Positions 16,048 through 23,558 of a DNA stretch of 64,000 bases are shown here, in pieces. A program made the translations under genes and the position numbers. The stretch's first letter is position 1, and the number at the start of each line of letters is the position of its first letter. This DNA comes from Rhizobium sp. GN54 (GTDB lineage: Bacteria; Pseudomonadota; Alphaproteobacteria; Rhizobiales; Rhizobiaceae). The notes under the pieces are model-generated. The model saw nothing but the letters and a program-made list of their open reading frames with translations. It made no database searches and was not told the DNA's origin. The stretch lies in the NCBI RefSeq assembly GCF_021026345.1, contig NZ_JAJNCZ010000004.1, forward strand, positions 248,001 to 312,000. Direction: 5' to 3'.

Positions 16048-17037
16048 TCAGCCGGCGATGTCGACCACGCCACAGTCTCCCGCCTCGCTGGCGAAGGCAA
16101 GCAGCTTGCCGCTGCCGCTCCAGGCGATCGCGGAGATCGCGCCCTTGCCGGGCCGGCGCAGCAGGACCTCGCGATTGTCCGAGAAGCGGGCCGCAAGCAC
16201 CATGCCGTCCGAATAGCCGATCGCGACGACGTCTTCCGCCGGATGGCAGGCGACCGCGGTGACCATCACGTCGCCGCGGGTGCCGAGTTCCAGCGGCGCC
16301 TTGCCCATCGGGCCGTCCTTGGAGGCGAAGGGCCAGACGATCGCCGCCGGCGCGCCTGACGAGGCGAGCCACTTGCCCTTGGGCGACCAGGACATGGATT
16401 TCACCTTGGCGGGGTAGCCGGTCATCCGCATGTGGCGCGTCTCGGCACCGGGCTTGCTGTCGAGCTTCCAGCCGTGCAGGGCGTTCTCCTGCATGCTGGT
16501 GACGAGGAAGCGGCCGTCGGGCGAGAAGGTGACGCCGGTATGCGCGCCCTTCCACTCCAGGTCGACCGGCTGGCCGGCCGTCGCGACCCAGTGCAAAGTC
16601 GCGCCGTTGTAGCGGGCGACGGCGATGCGCAGGCCCTTCGGCGCGAAGGCGACGCCTTCGACGGTGCGGCTTTCGGCGAATTCCTTGACGGTGCCGTCGG
16701 CAAGGCGGACGCGGGTCGTCCGCCCCTCGGCGAAGGCGACCGCGCCCTGCGGGCCTGCGGCAACGACCGAGATCCACTTGCGTGGCACCTCGGCCAGAAG
16801 CGTGGCGGTTCCATCGGCGGCGATACGGAAGACCTTGCCGTCCTCGCCGCCGGTGACGAGCGTGTTGTTCGCCTCGTCGCGGACGCAGGCGAGCAGGCCG
16901 TCATTGGCCTGGCTCACCTTGTGGCCATGGTCGAGACGATGGATCTCGCCGGTGGCGGACGCAAAGAACGGGACGTCGCCGAGGAAGGCCGCGGCGACGA
17001 CGTGGCCGTCGAGATCGAGAGGAGCGACGGTCGGCAT
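16048..17037 (-). CDS. WD40 repeat protein paired with CobW GTPase
   Basis: 329 residues built from repeated beta-propeller blades, with recurring patterns such as TGVTFSPDGRFLVTSMQENAL and KVKSMSWSPKGKWLASSGAP, plus FRIAADGTATLLAEVP and GYSDGMVLAARF. No signal peptide. Its ATG overlaps the TGA of the upstream CobW gene by one base (TGATG), a strong sign of coupled translation. A WD40 protein beside a COG0523 GTPase is a common rhizobial arrangement. Inferred: a scaffold for metal delivery or an interaction partner of the GTPase; no direct evidence for a specific partner. Confidence 0.85.
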   Translation of the reverse strand: MPTVAPLDLDGHVVAAAFLGDVPFFASATGEIHRLDHGHKVSQANDGLLACVRDEANNTLVTGGEDGKVFRIAADGTATLLAEVPRKWISVVAAGPQGAVAFAEGRTTRVRLADGTVKEFAESRTVEGVAFAPKGLRIAVARYNGATLHWVATAGQPVDLEWKGAHTGVTFSPDGRFLVTSMQENALHGWKLDSKPGAETRHMRMTGYPAKVKSMSWSPKGKWLASSGAPAAIVWPFASKDGPMGKAPLELGTRGDVMVTAVACHPAEDVVAIGYSDGMVLAARFSDNREVLLRRPGKGAISAIAWSGSGKLLAFASEAGDCGVVDIAG

Positions 17038-18146
17038 CAGTTTGCTGCGGCCTCACAGGCCTTGAAGCTGCGCTCGATCTTCTCGCGGTCGAGGTCGCGG
17101 CCGATGAAGACGAGGCGGCTTTCGCGCTTCTCGCCGTCCTTCCAGGCGCGCTGGTGGTCGCCCTCGACGATCATGTGCACGCCCTGCACGACATAGCGCT
17201 CCTCGTCGCCGGCAAAGGCGATGATGCCCTTCAGGCGCAGGATGTTCGGACCGTCCGTCTGGGTGATCTTCTGGATCCAGGGGAAGAAGCGGTCGGGGTT
17301 CATCTCGCCGCCGCGCAACGAGATCGACTGGACCGTGACGTCGTGGATCGGCGAGGGGCCGTGGTCGTGGTGGTGATGGCCGTGATCATGGTCATGGTCA
17401 TGGTGGTGATGATCGTGATCATGCCCATGATGATCATGGCTGTGGTCGTGGCCGCAATCGGGGCCGCAGACGTGGTCGGGATGATCGTGTTCGAGGAAGT
17501 GCGGATCGTTTTCCAGCGCGCGCTCGAGGTTGAAGGCGCCCTGGTCGAGGACCTTGGCGAGGTCGATGTCCGAGCGGCTGGTGCGGTAGATGCGAGCCGA
17601 CGGATTGATGGCCCGGACGGTCGCCTCGACAACGGCCAGTTCTTCCGGCGTGACAAGGTCGGTTTTGTTGACCAGCACGACGTCGGCAAAGGCGATCTGG
17701 TCCTCGGCCTCGCGGCTGTCCTTCAGCCGCAGCGGCAGGTGCTTGGCGTCGGCCAGCGCGACGACGGCGTCGAGTTCGGTCTTGGAGCGCACGTCGTCGT
17801 CCATGAAGAAGGTCTGCGCAACCGGCACGGGATCGGCGAGGCCGGTGGTCTCGACGATGATCGCGTCGAACCGGCCGGGGCGGCGCATCAGGCCCTCGAC
17901 GACGCGGATCAGGTCGCCGCGGACGGTGCAGCAGATGCAGCCGTTGTTCATCTCGTAGATCTCTTCGTCGGATTCGACGATGAGGTCGTTGTCGATGCCG
18001 ATCTCGCCGAACTCGTTGACGATGACGGCATACTTCCGGCCGTGGTTCTCCGTGAGGATGCGGTTCAACAGCGTCGTCTTGCCCGCACCGAGATAGCCGG
18101 TGAGCACGGTGACGGGGACGGGTTTTTGCGTGGCGGTGTCGGTCAT
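17037..18146 (-). CDS. CobW/COG0523-family metal-insertion GTPase with His-rich loop
   Basis: 369 residues. Walker A GYLGAGKTTLLNRIL is near residue 16, the switch region is EFGEIGIDNDLIV, and the metal-binding CxCC is NNGCICCTVRGDL near 70. A later NKTD-type site is VNKTDLV near 155. A remarkable linker at about residues 225-270 is almost pure His/Asp with CGPDCGHDH, a metal store. The CobW C-terminal domain follows (ILRLKGIIAFAGDEERYVVQ). These GTPases move zinc or cobalt into client proteins. The last codon overlaps the WD40 gene start. No Zur-type operator could be seen in the 105 bases upstream. Confidence 0.93.
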   Translation of the reverse strand: MTDTATQKPVPVTVLTGYLGAGKTTLLNRILTENHGRKYAVIVNEFGEIGIDNDLIVESDEEIYEMNNGCICCTVRGDLIRVVEGLMRRPGRFDAIIVETTGLADPVPVAQTFFMDDDVRSKTELDAVVALADAKHLPLRLKDSREAEDQIAFADVVLVNKTDLVTPEELAVVEATVRAINPSARIYRTSRSDIDLAKVLDQGAFNLERALENDPHFLEHDHPDHVCGPDCGHDHSHDHHGHDHDHHHHDHDHDHGHHHHDHGPSPIHDVTVQSISLRGGEMNPDRFFPWIQKITQTDGPNILRLKGIIAFAGDEERYVVQGVHMIVEGDHQRAWKDGEKRESRLVFIGRDLDREKIERSFKACEAAAN

Positions 18147-18251
18147 GTCAGGATCCCTGAAAGTTTCAGCCCTCATATAGGGCGCAGGGTGCCGTCGCCG
18201 CAATACATGGTGCGCTCCCCCGACACGATTGCGCCGGAAGAACGGCTGCCG

Positions 18252-19058
18252 TCAGCGCAGGGCCGATGCGTCGAAGGCGTGCACGTCTTCCAGCAGTTCG
18301 ACGAGGCCGGCGGTGGCGTGGGCGAGAAGCTGTTCGCCGCGTTCGGCCGAAGCCTTCGTCGCGTCGCCGGTCGCACCTTTTTCGTTGAGGTCGGACATCT
18401 TCCAACCGAAGGCGTGCGGGCCGTAGGCGCGCAGATGCCGGTAGCTCCTGGCGAAATCGGATTGTCGGGAGGAAAACCACTCGGCCTTGTCGAGACGGAC
18501 CAGTTCGGGGTGGATCGCCAACATCACCGAGGTCTCGATGTCGCCGCCATGAATATCGATCGCCTTATCCTCCGGCGCGATCCAGCCGTCCGGTTGGCCG
18601 AAGCGGGTCCAGCTTGTCGCGACCGCCAGCATGTGGTGGCGCACCCGCGCCTCGGTCGCCACGATCGTCATCAGCGGCGAATTGCCGCCATGGGCGTTCA
18701 GCATGAGGAACTTGCGGATACCCTGCTCGGACAGACTGGCGGCGATGCCGAGCCAGCGCCGTACGGCCTCGTCCCAGCCGAGCGACTGCGTGCCCGGCAC
18801 GTCCAGGTGTTCGGGGGAATAGCCGATCTTCTCGGTCGGAAGGAAGGTTACGGGCAGATCCATGGGAAGGGCTGCGGAAAGGCGGTTGACGATCGCGTCG
18901 GCGATCAGCCAGTCGGTCTCGAAGGGCAGGTGCGGCCCATGCCCCTCGTGGGCGCCGAGCGGAAGGACCGCGATCCAGTGCCCGCGGGCAGAGGCCGGAA
19001 GGGCCGGATCGTTGTCCTGCCAGCGTCGTGCGGGTCGCAGCGTCAGGGAACGCGCCAT
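18252..19058 (-). CDS. Creatininase family amidohydrolase
   Basis: 268 residues from the ATG at 19058. The metal-binding signature of the family is present: PLGAHEGHGPHLPFETD (His, Glu, His, Asp ligands), then MLNAHGGN, and DIHGGDIETSVMLAIHPELV. Members include creatinine amidohydrolase and mycofactocin or FAPy deformylase-like enzymes, so creatinine is not a safe substrate guess. It is divergent from the MarR gene with a 99-base gap. Cytosolic; no signal peptide. Substrate unknown. Confidence 0.87.
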   Translation of the reverse strand: MARSLTLRPARRWQDNDPALPASARGHWIAVLPLGAHEGHGPHLPFETDWLIADAIVNRLSAALPMDLPVTFLPTEKIGYSPEHLDVPGTQSLGWDEAVRRWLGIAASLSEQGIRKFLMLNAHGGNSPLMTIVATEARVRHHMLAVATSWTRFGQPDGWIAPEDKAIDIHGGDIETSVMLAIHPELVRLDKAEWFSSRQSDFARSYRHLRAYGPHAFGWKMSDLNEKGATGDATKASAERGEQLLAHATAGLVELLEDVHAFDASALR

Positions 19059-19157
19059 TTCAGAGCTCGTCGTTTGATGTCTTGCGCATGGTCTTGTCGT
19101 CAACGGGTCGCCTCTGTCATACAAGGTGGCAGCGGCGAAACAAGATCGGGAGGCTTG

Positions 19158-19679
19158 ATGGGCAAGAAAAAGAAGGAAGAGAAGAAGGAGAAGGCCAGGA
19201 AGAAGGAGCATGCCGCGATCGGGCCGGCCGACGTTTCCGGCGCCGTCGTCCAGGCGGCACGCTCCGTCCGCACGGTGCTTTCCCGTAATCTTCTGTCGAT
19301 CGGGCTCTATGCCGGGCAGGACGGCGTCATGCTGGCTTTGGCCGAGGCAGGCGGAATGACCGCCGGCGCACTGGCCGCACGCCTCGGCGTGAAGGCGCCG
19401 ACGATGACCCGGACCATCGGCAGGCTGGAGGCGCAGGGCTTCGTCGAGCGCCGGCCGGACACGACCGATGGCCGCCTGACCGTCGTCGATCTGACCAGGG
19501 CCGGCCGGGACTCGCTGGAGAAGATCGGCAAGGCCTGCGAACTCAGCGAGCGGCAGGCTCTCGAAGGCCTGAGCGACAAGGAGGTTCGCACCCTGCTGAA
19601 GCTCCTGCGGACCGTGGACGGCAACCTGCGGGGCGTCGTGCTGCAGGATGGCGACAAGGCTGTTGCGGAGGATTTTTAA
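19158..19679 (+). CDS. MarR family transcriptional regulator
   Basis: 173 residues from the ATG at 19158, preceded by GGGAGGCTT. The first 22 residues are unusually basic (MGKKKKEEKKEKARKKEH). The winged helix-turn-helix follows (LGVKAPTMTRTIGRLEAQGF, then VERRPDTTDGRLTVVDLT, the beta wing). It is divergent from the creatininase gene, 99 bases away, and may control it. The downstream LacI regulator is 52 bases further on. Ligand unknown. Confidence 0.9.
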   Translation: MGKKKKEEKKEKARKKEHAAIGPADVSGAVVQAARSVRTVLSRNLLSIGLYAGQDGVMLALAEAGGMTAGALAARLGVKAPTMTRTIGRLEAQGFVERRPDTTDGRLTVVDLTRAGRDSLEKIGKACELSERQALEGLSDKEVRTLLKLLRTVDGNLRGVVLQDGDKAVAEDF

Positions 19680-19682
19680 ATA

Positions 19683-19703
19683 GTTTAAATAAACGATTTA
19701 AAC
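19683..19703 (+). promoter_or_regulatory. Perfect 8-bp inverted repeat, candidate LacI-family operator
   Basis: GTTTAAAT-AAACG-ATTTAAAC, an exact inverted repeat of 21 bases, lying 28 bases before the LacI regulator start in a strikingly AT-rich patch that may also hold its promoter. LacI-type regulators often bind a palindrome in front of their own gene. Inference. Confidence 0.6.
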
Positions 19704-19731
19704 GACCTGCGACACGAACATGGGGAGGGGC

Positions 19732-20763
19732 ATGGCGCAAAAGGTCAAATTGTCCACGATTGCGGAAACGCTCGGGGTATCCACCGCCACGGTCTCGCTG
19801 GCCCTGAGAGACAGCCCGCTGGTGGCGCTTTCGACGCGGGACAGGATCAAGGAACAGGCGCGCGCGCTCGGCTACATCTACAATCGCCGCGCCGCCAGCC
19901 TCCGCACCTCCAGGTCCGGCATCATCGGCGTCGTCGTGCACGACATCATGAACCCGTTCTACGGCGAGATCCTGAAGTCGATCGAGAGCGAACTCGACCG
20001 CGACCGCCAGACGTTCATCCTTTCCAACCACTACGATTCGGTGGAGAAGCAGCGCAACTTCATCGAGACGCTGCTGCAACTGGGCGGCGATGGGGTCATC
20101 ATGTCGCCGGCGATCGGCACGCCGCCGGAAGACATCCTGCTGGCCGAGGACAACGGCATGCCGGCCATCCTGATCGCCCGCTCGATAGACGGCCTCGACG
20201 TGCCGATCTTCCGCGGCGACGACACCTACGGCATTTCGCTTGCGACCAATCACCTGATCGGCCTCGGCCACCGCGTCATCGCCATGGTCGGGGGCACCGA
20301 CCAGACCTCGACCGGGCGCGACCGCTACCAGGGCTACGTCAACGCGCTGCGCAAGGCCAATATCGAGGTCGATCCGGCGCTTCGCATTCCCGGCCCCCGG
20401 TCCAAGCAGGGTGGCTTCGAGGCTGCCGTCAATTTCCTGTCGCTGCCGCAGAAGCCGACGGCGGCGGTCTGCTGGAACGATCTCGTCGCCATCGGGCTGA
20501 TGAACGGCATCGCCCGCGCCGGCCTGGTGCCGGGCCGCGACGTCTCGGTGACCGGCTATGACGACCTGGAGGAGGCGTCGATCGCGACGCCCTCGCTCAC
20601 GACCGTCTGGAACGGCCAGTCCGAGGTCGGCCGCAGCGCCGCCCGCGCGCTGCTCGATAAACTGTCAGGCAGCCACGAGCCTGACGGCATCCACCTGATC
20701 AAGCCGGAAATGCGCATCCGCCAGTCGACGGGGCCGCTCCGCCACAACGGCCACGATCACTGA
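19732..20763 (+). CDS. LacI family transcriptional regulator
   Basis: 343 residues from the ATG at 19732, three bases after GGGGAGGGG; the earlier in-frame ATG at 19720 has no ribosome site. The DNA-binding helix-turn-helix is VKLSTIAETLGVSTATVSLA, followed by the hinge region (YIYNRRAASLRTSRSG). The periplasmic-binding-protein-like effector domain follows (IIGVVVHDIMNPFYGEIL, MVGGTDQTSTGRDRYQGY, VSVTGYDDLEEASIATPSLT). The downstream 2-hydroxyacid dehydrogenase starts 30 bases after the stop, so an operon is likely and the effector may be related to that enzyme's substrate. Confidence 0.93.
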   Translation: MAQKVKLSTIAETLGVSTATVSLALRDSPLVALSTRDRIKEQARALGYIYNRRAASLRTSRSGIIGVVVHDIMNPFYGEILKSIESELDRDRQTFILSNHYDSVEKQRNFIETLLQLGGDGVIMSPAIGTPPEDILLAEDNGMPAILIARSIDGLDVPIFRGDDTYGISLATNHLIGLGHRVIAMVGGTDQTSTGRDRYQGYVNALRKANIEVDPALRIPGPRSKQGGFEAAVNFLSLPQKPTAAVCWNDLVAIGLMNGIARAGLVPGRDVSVTGYDDLEEASIATPSLTTVWNGQSEVGRSAARALLDKLSGSHEPDGIHLIKPEMRIRQSTGPLRHNGHDH

Positions 20764-20793
20764 ATTTCGAACGATCATCAAGGCAGGAAGACC

Positions 20794-21753
20794 ATGCAGG
20801 AAAAGCCGAAGGTTCTCATCGTCGGGAAGGTGCGCGAACGCGTCGCCGAGCAACTGGAGGGAGCGGTCGAGCTGGTGCGCTGCCCCACAGCGCTTGCGCC
20901 CGGCAAGCTTGCGCCGGGGATTGCAGAAGGCATCCAGGGCGTTGCGGTATCCGGCAGTTTCGACGCGGACGCCATCGGCTGCCTGCCCAATCTGCAGATC
21001 ATCGCCAGTTTCGGCGTGGGCTATGACGGCGTCGACGTCGGTGCCGCTGCCGCCCGGGGGATCGTCGTGACCAATACGCCCGACGTGCTCAACGACGAGG
21101 TGGCCGACACGGCGATCGCGCTGCTTCTCAACACCGTTCGCCGTTTTCCCGAAGCCGAGGCGTGGCTCCGGGAAGGGCGGTGGGAGCGCACCGGCGCCTT
21201 CCCGCTTTCGAAGCTGTCCCTGCGCGGGCGCTCGGTTGGCATCTACGGCCTCGGCCGGATCGGCCTCGCGATCGCCCGGCGGCTCGAGGGTTTCGGCGTT
21301 TCGATTTCCTATCACACCCGCAGCCGGCGCGCGGAGGCTCCCTACGACTACCATCCGACGCTGATCGGCATGGCCGAGGCGGTGGATACGCTGATCGCGA
21401 TCGTTCCGAAGACGCCCGAGACCTACAAGACGATCAATGCGGACGTGCTCGCCGCACTCGGCCCGAACGGCGTCCTGATCAATGTCGGGCGCGGCTGGAC
21501 CGTGGACGAGGACGCTCTGACAGCGGCTCTCGTCTCCGGCACGATCGCCGCCGCCGGTCTCGACGTCTTCCAGGACGAGCCGCATGTTCCCGGAGCCCTG
21601 CTGGCAGCCCCCAATACCAGCCTCCTGCCGCATGTGGCATCCGCCTCGGTCGCCACCCGCGACGCGATGGCCGATCTCGTCGCCGGTAATCTCCTGACCT
21701 GGTTCAGGTCCGGCAGGCCGCTGATGCCCGTGCCGGAGACGCCGGTGAGGTGA
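20794..21753 (+). CDS. D-isomer-specific 2-hydroxyacid dehydrogenase (GhrB/hydroxypyruvate reductase-like)
   Basis: 319 residues. The NAD(P)-binding motif is GIYGLGRIGLAIARRL. The catalytic Arg sits in INVGRGWTVDED, the Glu in VFQDEPHVPGALL, and the His in LLPHVASASVATRDAM, all in family order. These enzymes reduce glyoxylate, hydroxypyruvate or 2-ketogluconate-type acids to D-hydroxyacids. Operon position behind a LacI regulator suggests induction by a sugar acid. The exact substrate cannot be given from sequence. Confidence 0.92.
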   Translation: MQEKPKVLIVGKVRERVAEQLEGAVELVRCPTALAPGKLAPGIAEGIQGVAVSGSFDADAIGCLPNLQIIASFGVGYDGVDVGAAAARGIVVTNTPDVLNDEVADTAIALLLNTVRRFPEAEAWLREGRWERTGAFPLSKLSLRGRSVGIYGLGRIGLAIARRLEGFGVSISYHTRSRRAEAPYDYHPTLIGMAEAVDTLIAIVPKTPETYKTINADVLAALGPNGVLINVGRGWTVDEDALTAALVSGTIAAAGLDVFQDEPHVPGALLAAPNTSLLPHVASASVATRDAMADLVAGNLLTWFRSGRPLMPVPETPVR

Positions 21754-21854
21754 CGGCCTGCGGGTTCTCGCCCGAGGCGGTAACCGCTCGTTAACCAATC
21801 GGCAAGTTTGCAGTGGCATGCTTTCTGGCGAATCGCACGAATTCGGAGAAAGCC

Positions 21855-22271
21855 ATGCGAAAGCTGATCATGCCGGCCCTGGGTGCTGCCCTCGTTCTTG
21901 CCGGTGTCTGGTCAATCGGCGGGACAACGCCGCCGGATGTCGATCCGGTCATTTCCGGGTCGATCCCCCGCGATGCGGGGTCTGTCGCCGGGAAGGCATT
22001 CTCCGTTGCCAACATCGAGACCAAGGCGGATTGCGTGCTCACCCGCGGCGAGCGGATGACCCATCACAGCATGCGCATGACCGCATCCGACGCATGCGAC
22101 GCGGTCTGGTCGGGGCTGTCGCATGCCTCCAGCTGGACGGAAGCGGGGGACGGCACGGTCGTTCTCACGGACGCTGCGGGGGATGCGATCCTCACGCTGG
22201 CGGAAACCGATGGCCTCTACGAGGTGATCGATCCGTCCGGCGCGATCATCACCTTGCGCGCGGCGGAGTAG
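21855..22271 (+). CDS. AprI/Inh family metalloprotease inhibitor-like protein
   Basis: 138 residues from the ATG at 21855. A signal-like hydrophobic N-terminus (LIMPALGAALVLAGVWSIGG) is followed by a small beta-barrel domain with two cysteines (TKADCVLT and SDACDAVW) and the ending TLAETDGLYEVIDPSGAII, the pattern of AprI/Inh inhibitors of secreted serralysin-type proteases. No protease of that type is in the window, so the partner is unknown. The long linker between signal and domain (PPDVDPVISGSIPRDAG) is low-complexity and Pro/Gly-rich. Confidence 0.72.
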   Translation: MRKLIMPALGAALVLAGVWSIGGTTPPDVDPVISGSIPRDAGSVAGKAFSVANIETKADCVLTRGERMTHHSMRMTASDACDAVWSGLSHASSWTEAGDGTVVLTDAAGDAILTLAETDGLYEVIDPSGAIITLRAAE

Positions 22272-22281
22272 CGCGGGCGGA

Positions 22282-23061
22282 TCAGCCGGCGGCCTGGTGT
22301 TTCGCCGGGGACAGTTTCGCTGCGGCGTAGTCGCGGACGGCCTCGCCGAATGCCTTGAAGAGATTGTTCGACGGCTCGTCCGAGCCCACCCAGTATTCCG
22401 GATGCCACTGAACGCCGACGGCGAAGGCCTTCGAGCCGATCACGGACACCGCTTCGACCGTTCCGTCCTCGGCAACCGCCTCGACGGCGAGCCGCGGCGC
22501 CGTTGCCGAAATCGCCTGGCGGTGCAGCGAGTTGACGCGGACGGTACCGGTGCCCACCACCGAGGCGAGACAGGTTCCCTCCTTGACGATGACGTCCTGG
22601 CGGATGCCATAGGCAACGTCGAGATCGGCGGTGTCGGGCTTGCGATGGTCCCAGTTGCCGGGAATATCCTGGATCTCGTTGGCGAGCGTTCCCCCGAGGG
22701 CGACATTGAGTTCCTGCAGCCCGCGGCAGATGGCGAGCAGCGGAACCCCGCGCTCCAGCGCGCGCTTGATGAGCGGCAGCGAGGTCGCATCCCGCGCGGG
22801 ATCGAAGGGGCCGTCGGCCTCGGTCGCCTCGCGGCCGTAGTGCGAGGGATGGACATTGGTGCGCGAGCCGCTGACCAGCACCCCGTCGACGCGGTCGAGG
22901 ATCTCGTCGAAATCGTGGCCTGTTTCCAGAGCGGGGACCAGCAGCGGGATGACGCCCGCACCCTTGACGGCGGCGCGTACGTATTGATTGGGCGTAGCCT
23001 GCCAGACGTTGCCTTCGATTTCGCGGATGTCCGCAGGGATGGCGACGACAGGTTTCGGCAT
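22282..23061 (-). CDS. Gamma-glutamyl-gamma-aminobutyrate hydrolase family (class I glutamine amidotransferase-like)
   Basis: 259 residues from the ATG at 23061. Catalytic Cys is in LLAICRGLQELNVALGG (C-R-G-x-Q-E) and the catalytic His/Glu pair in GVQWHPEYWVG, the PuuD-type triad. The N-terminal strand VAIPADIREIEGNVWQ matches the family. PuuD hydrolyses gamma-glutamyl-GABA in putrescine catabolism; homologues act on other gamma-glutamyl amides. No other Puu-pathway gene lies nearby; ornithine decarboxylase is 13 kb away. Substrate therefore open. Confidence 0.88.
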   Translation of the reverse strand: MPKPVVAIPADIREIEGNVWQATPNQYVRAAVKGAGVIPLLVPALETGHDFDEILDRVDGVLVSGSRTNVHPSHYGREATEADGPFDPARDATSLPLIKRALERGVPLLAICRGLQELNVALGGTLANEIQDIPGNWDHRKPDTADLDVAYGIRQDVIVKEGTCLASVVGTGTVRVNSLHRQAISATAPRLAVEAVAEDGTVEAVSVIGSKAFAVGVQWHPEYWVGSDEPSNNLFKAFGEAVRDYAAAKLSPAKHQAAG

Positions 23062-23558
23062 GACGAAGGAACTCCGATGTTGGGCGCGGCAGGCACCGGC
23101 TGCACGATGCCCGATCGCCTGCCGGAGCGCGGCCGCCTGCTCACATGCGCCGCTGCTTCCCGCTTCCAAGGATTTGCCGGGAAAATGCGCTCCCGTCAAT
23201 TCCCCCGTGGCGGCCCGAGAGAGGCCGCCTTCCTGCGCGGGGGCGAAATCTTGCCGCCCCGCATTAGGCTCCGGCTAACCCTGATTCGCGAAATCCGTCG
23301 GCCGTGTTGAATTGAGCGTGATGCAATCGGCACGCACCGTCTCCGGACGGCGACGCCATTTTGCATTGCTCGTCTATGCAGGGTTGCGTCGGCGCAACTG
23401 GCGGAGGCGCAAAGCAATTTAAAGTTGAGTTTATTTCGAGAGGCATTGGCGCGATTGCGGAAATGCTGTGCATTCCCCCGCTGAATAGAATAATCTCGCG
23501 AAATCATTCATTAAAATTTCGCCGGTAACCCTCGCCCGTCAATGGGAGCGCCGAGTCC
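23062..23558. other. 497-base non-coding spacer upstream of the GGDEF-EAL gene
   Basis: No supported gene. The region is moderately AT-rich in two patches (23418-23450 and 23480-23520) just before the GGDEF-EAL start and probably holds its promoter. A small TTGCG-TCGG-CGCAA hairpin occurs near 23385. I see no obvious operator or terminator, and no known small RNA structure. Confidence 0.5.

Noticed and set aside
21786-21805. CtrA-like TTAACC near the AprI-like gene
   Set aside because: Only one half-site; spacing and second half are missing.
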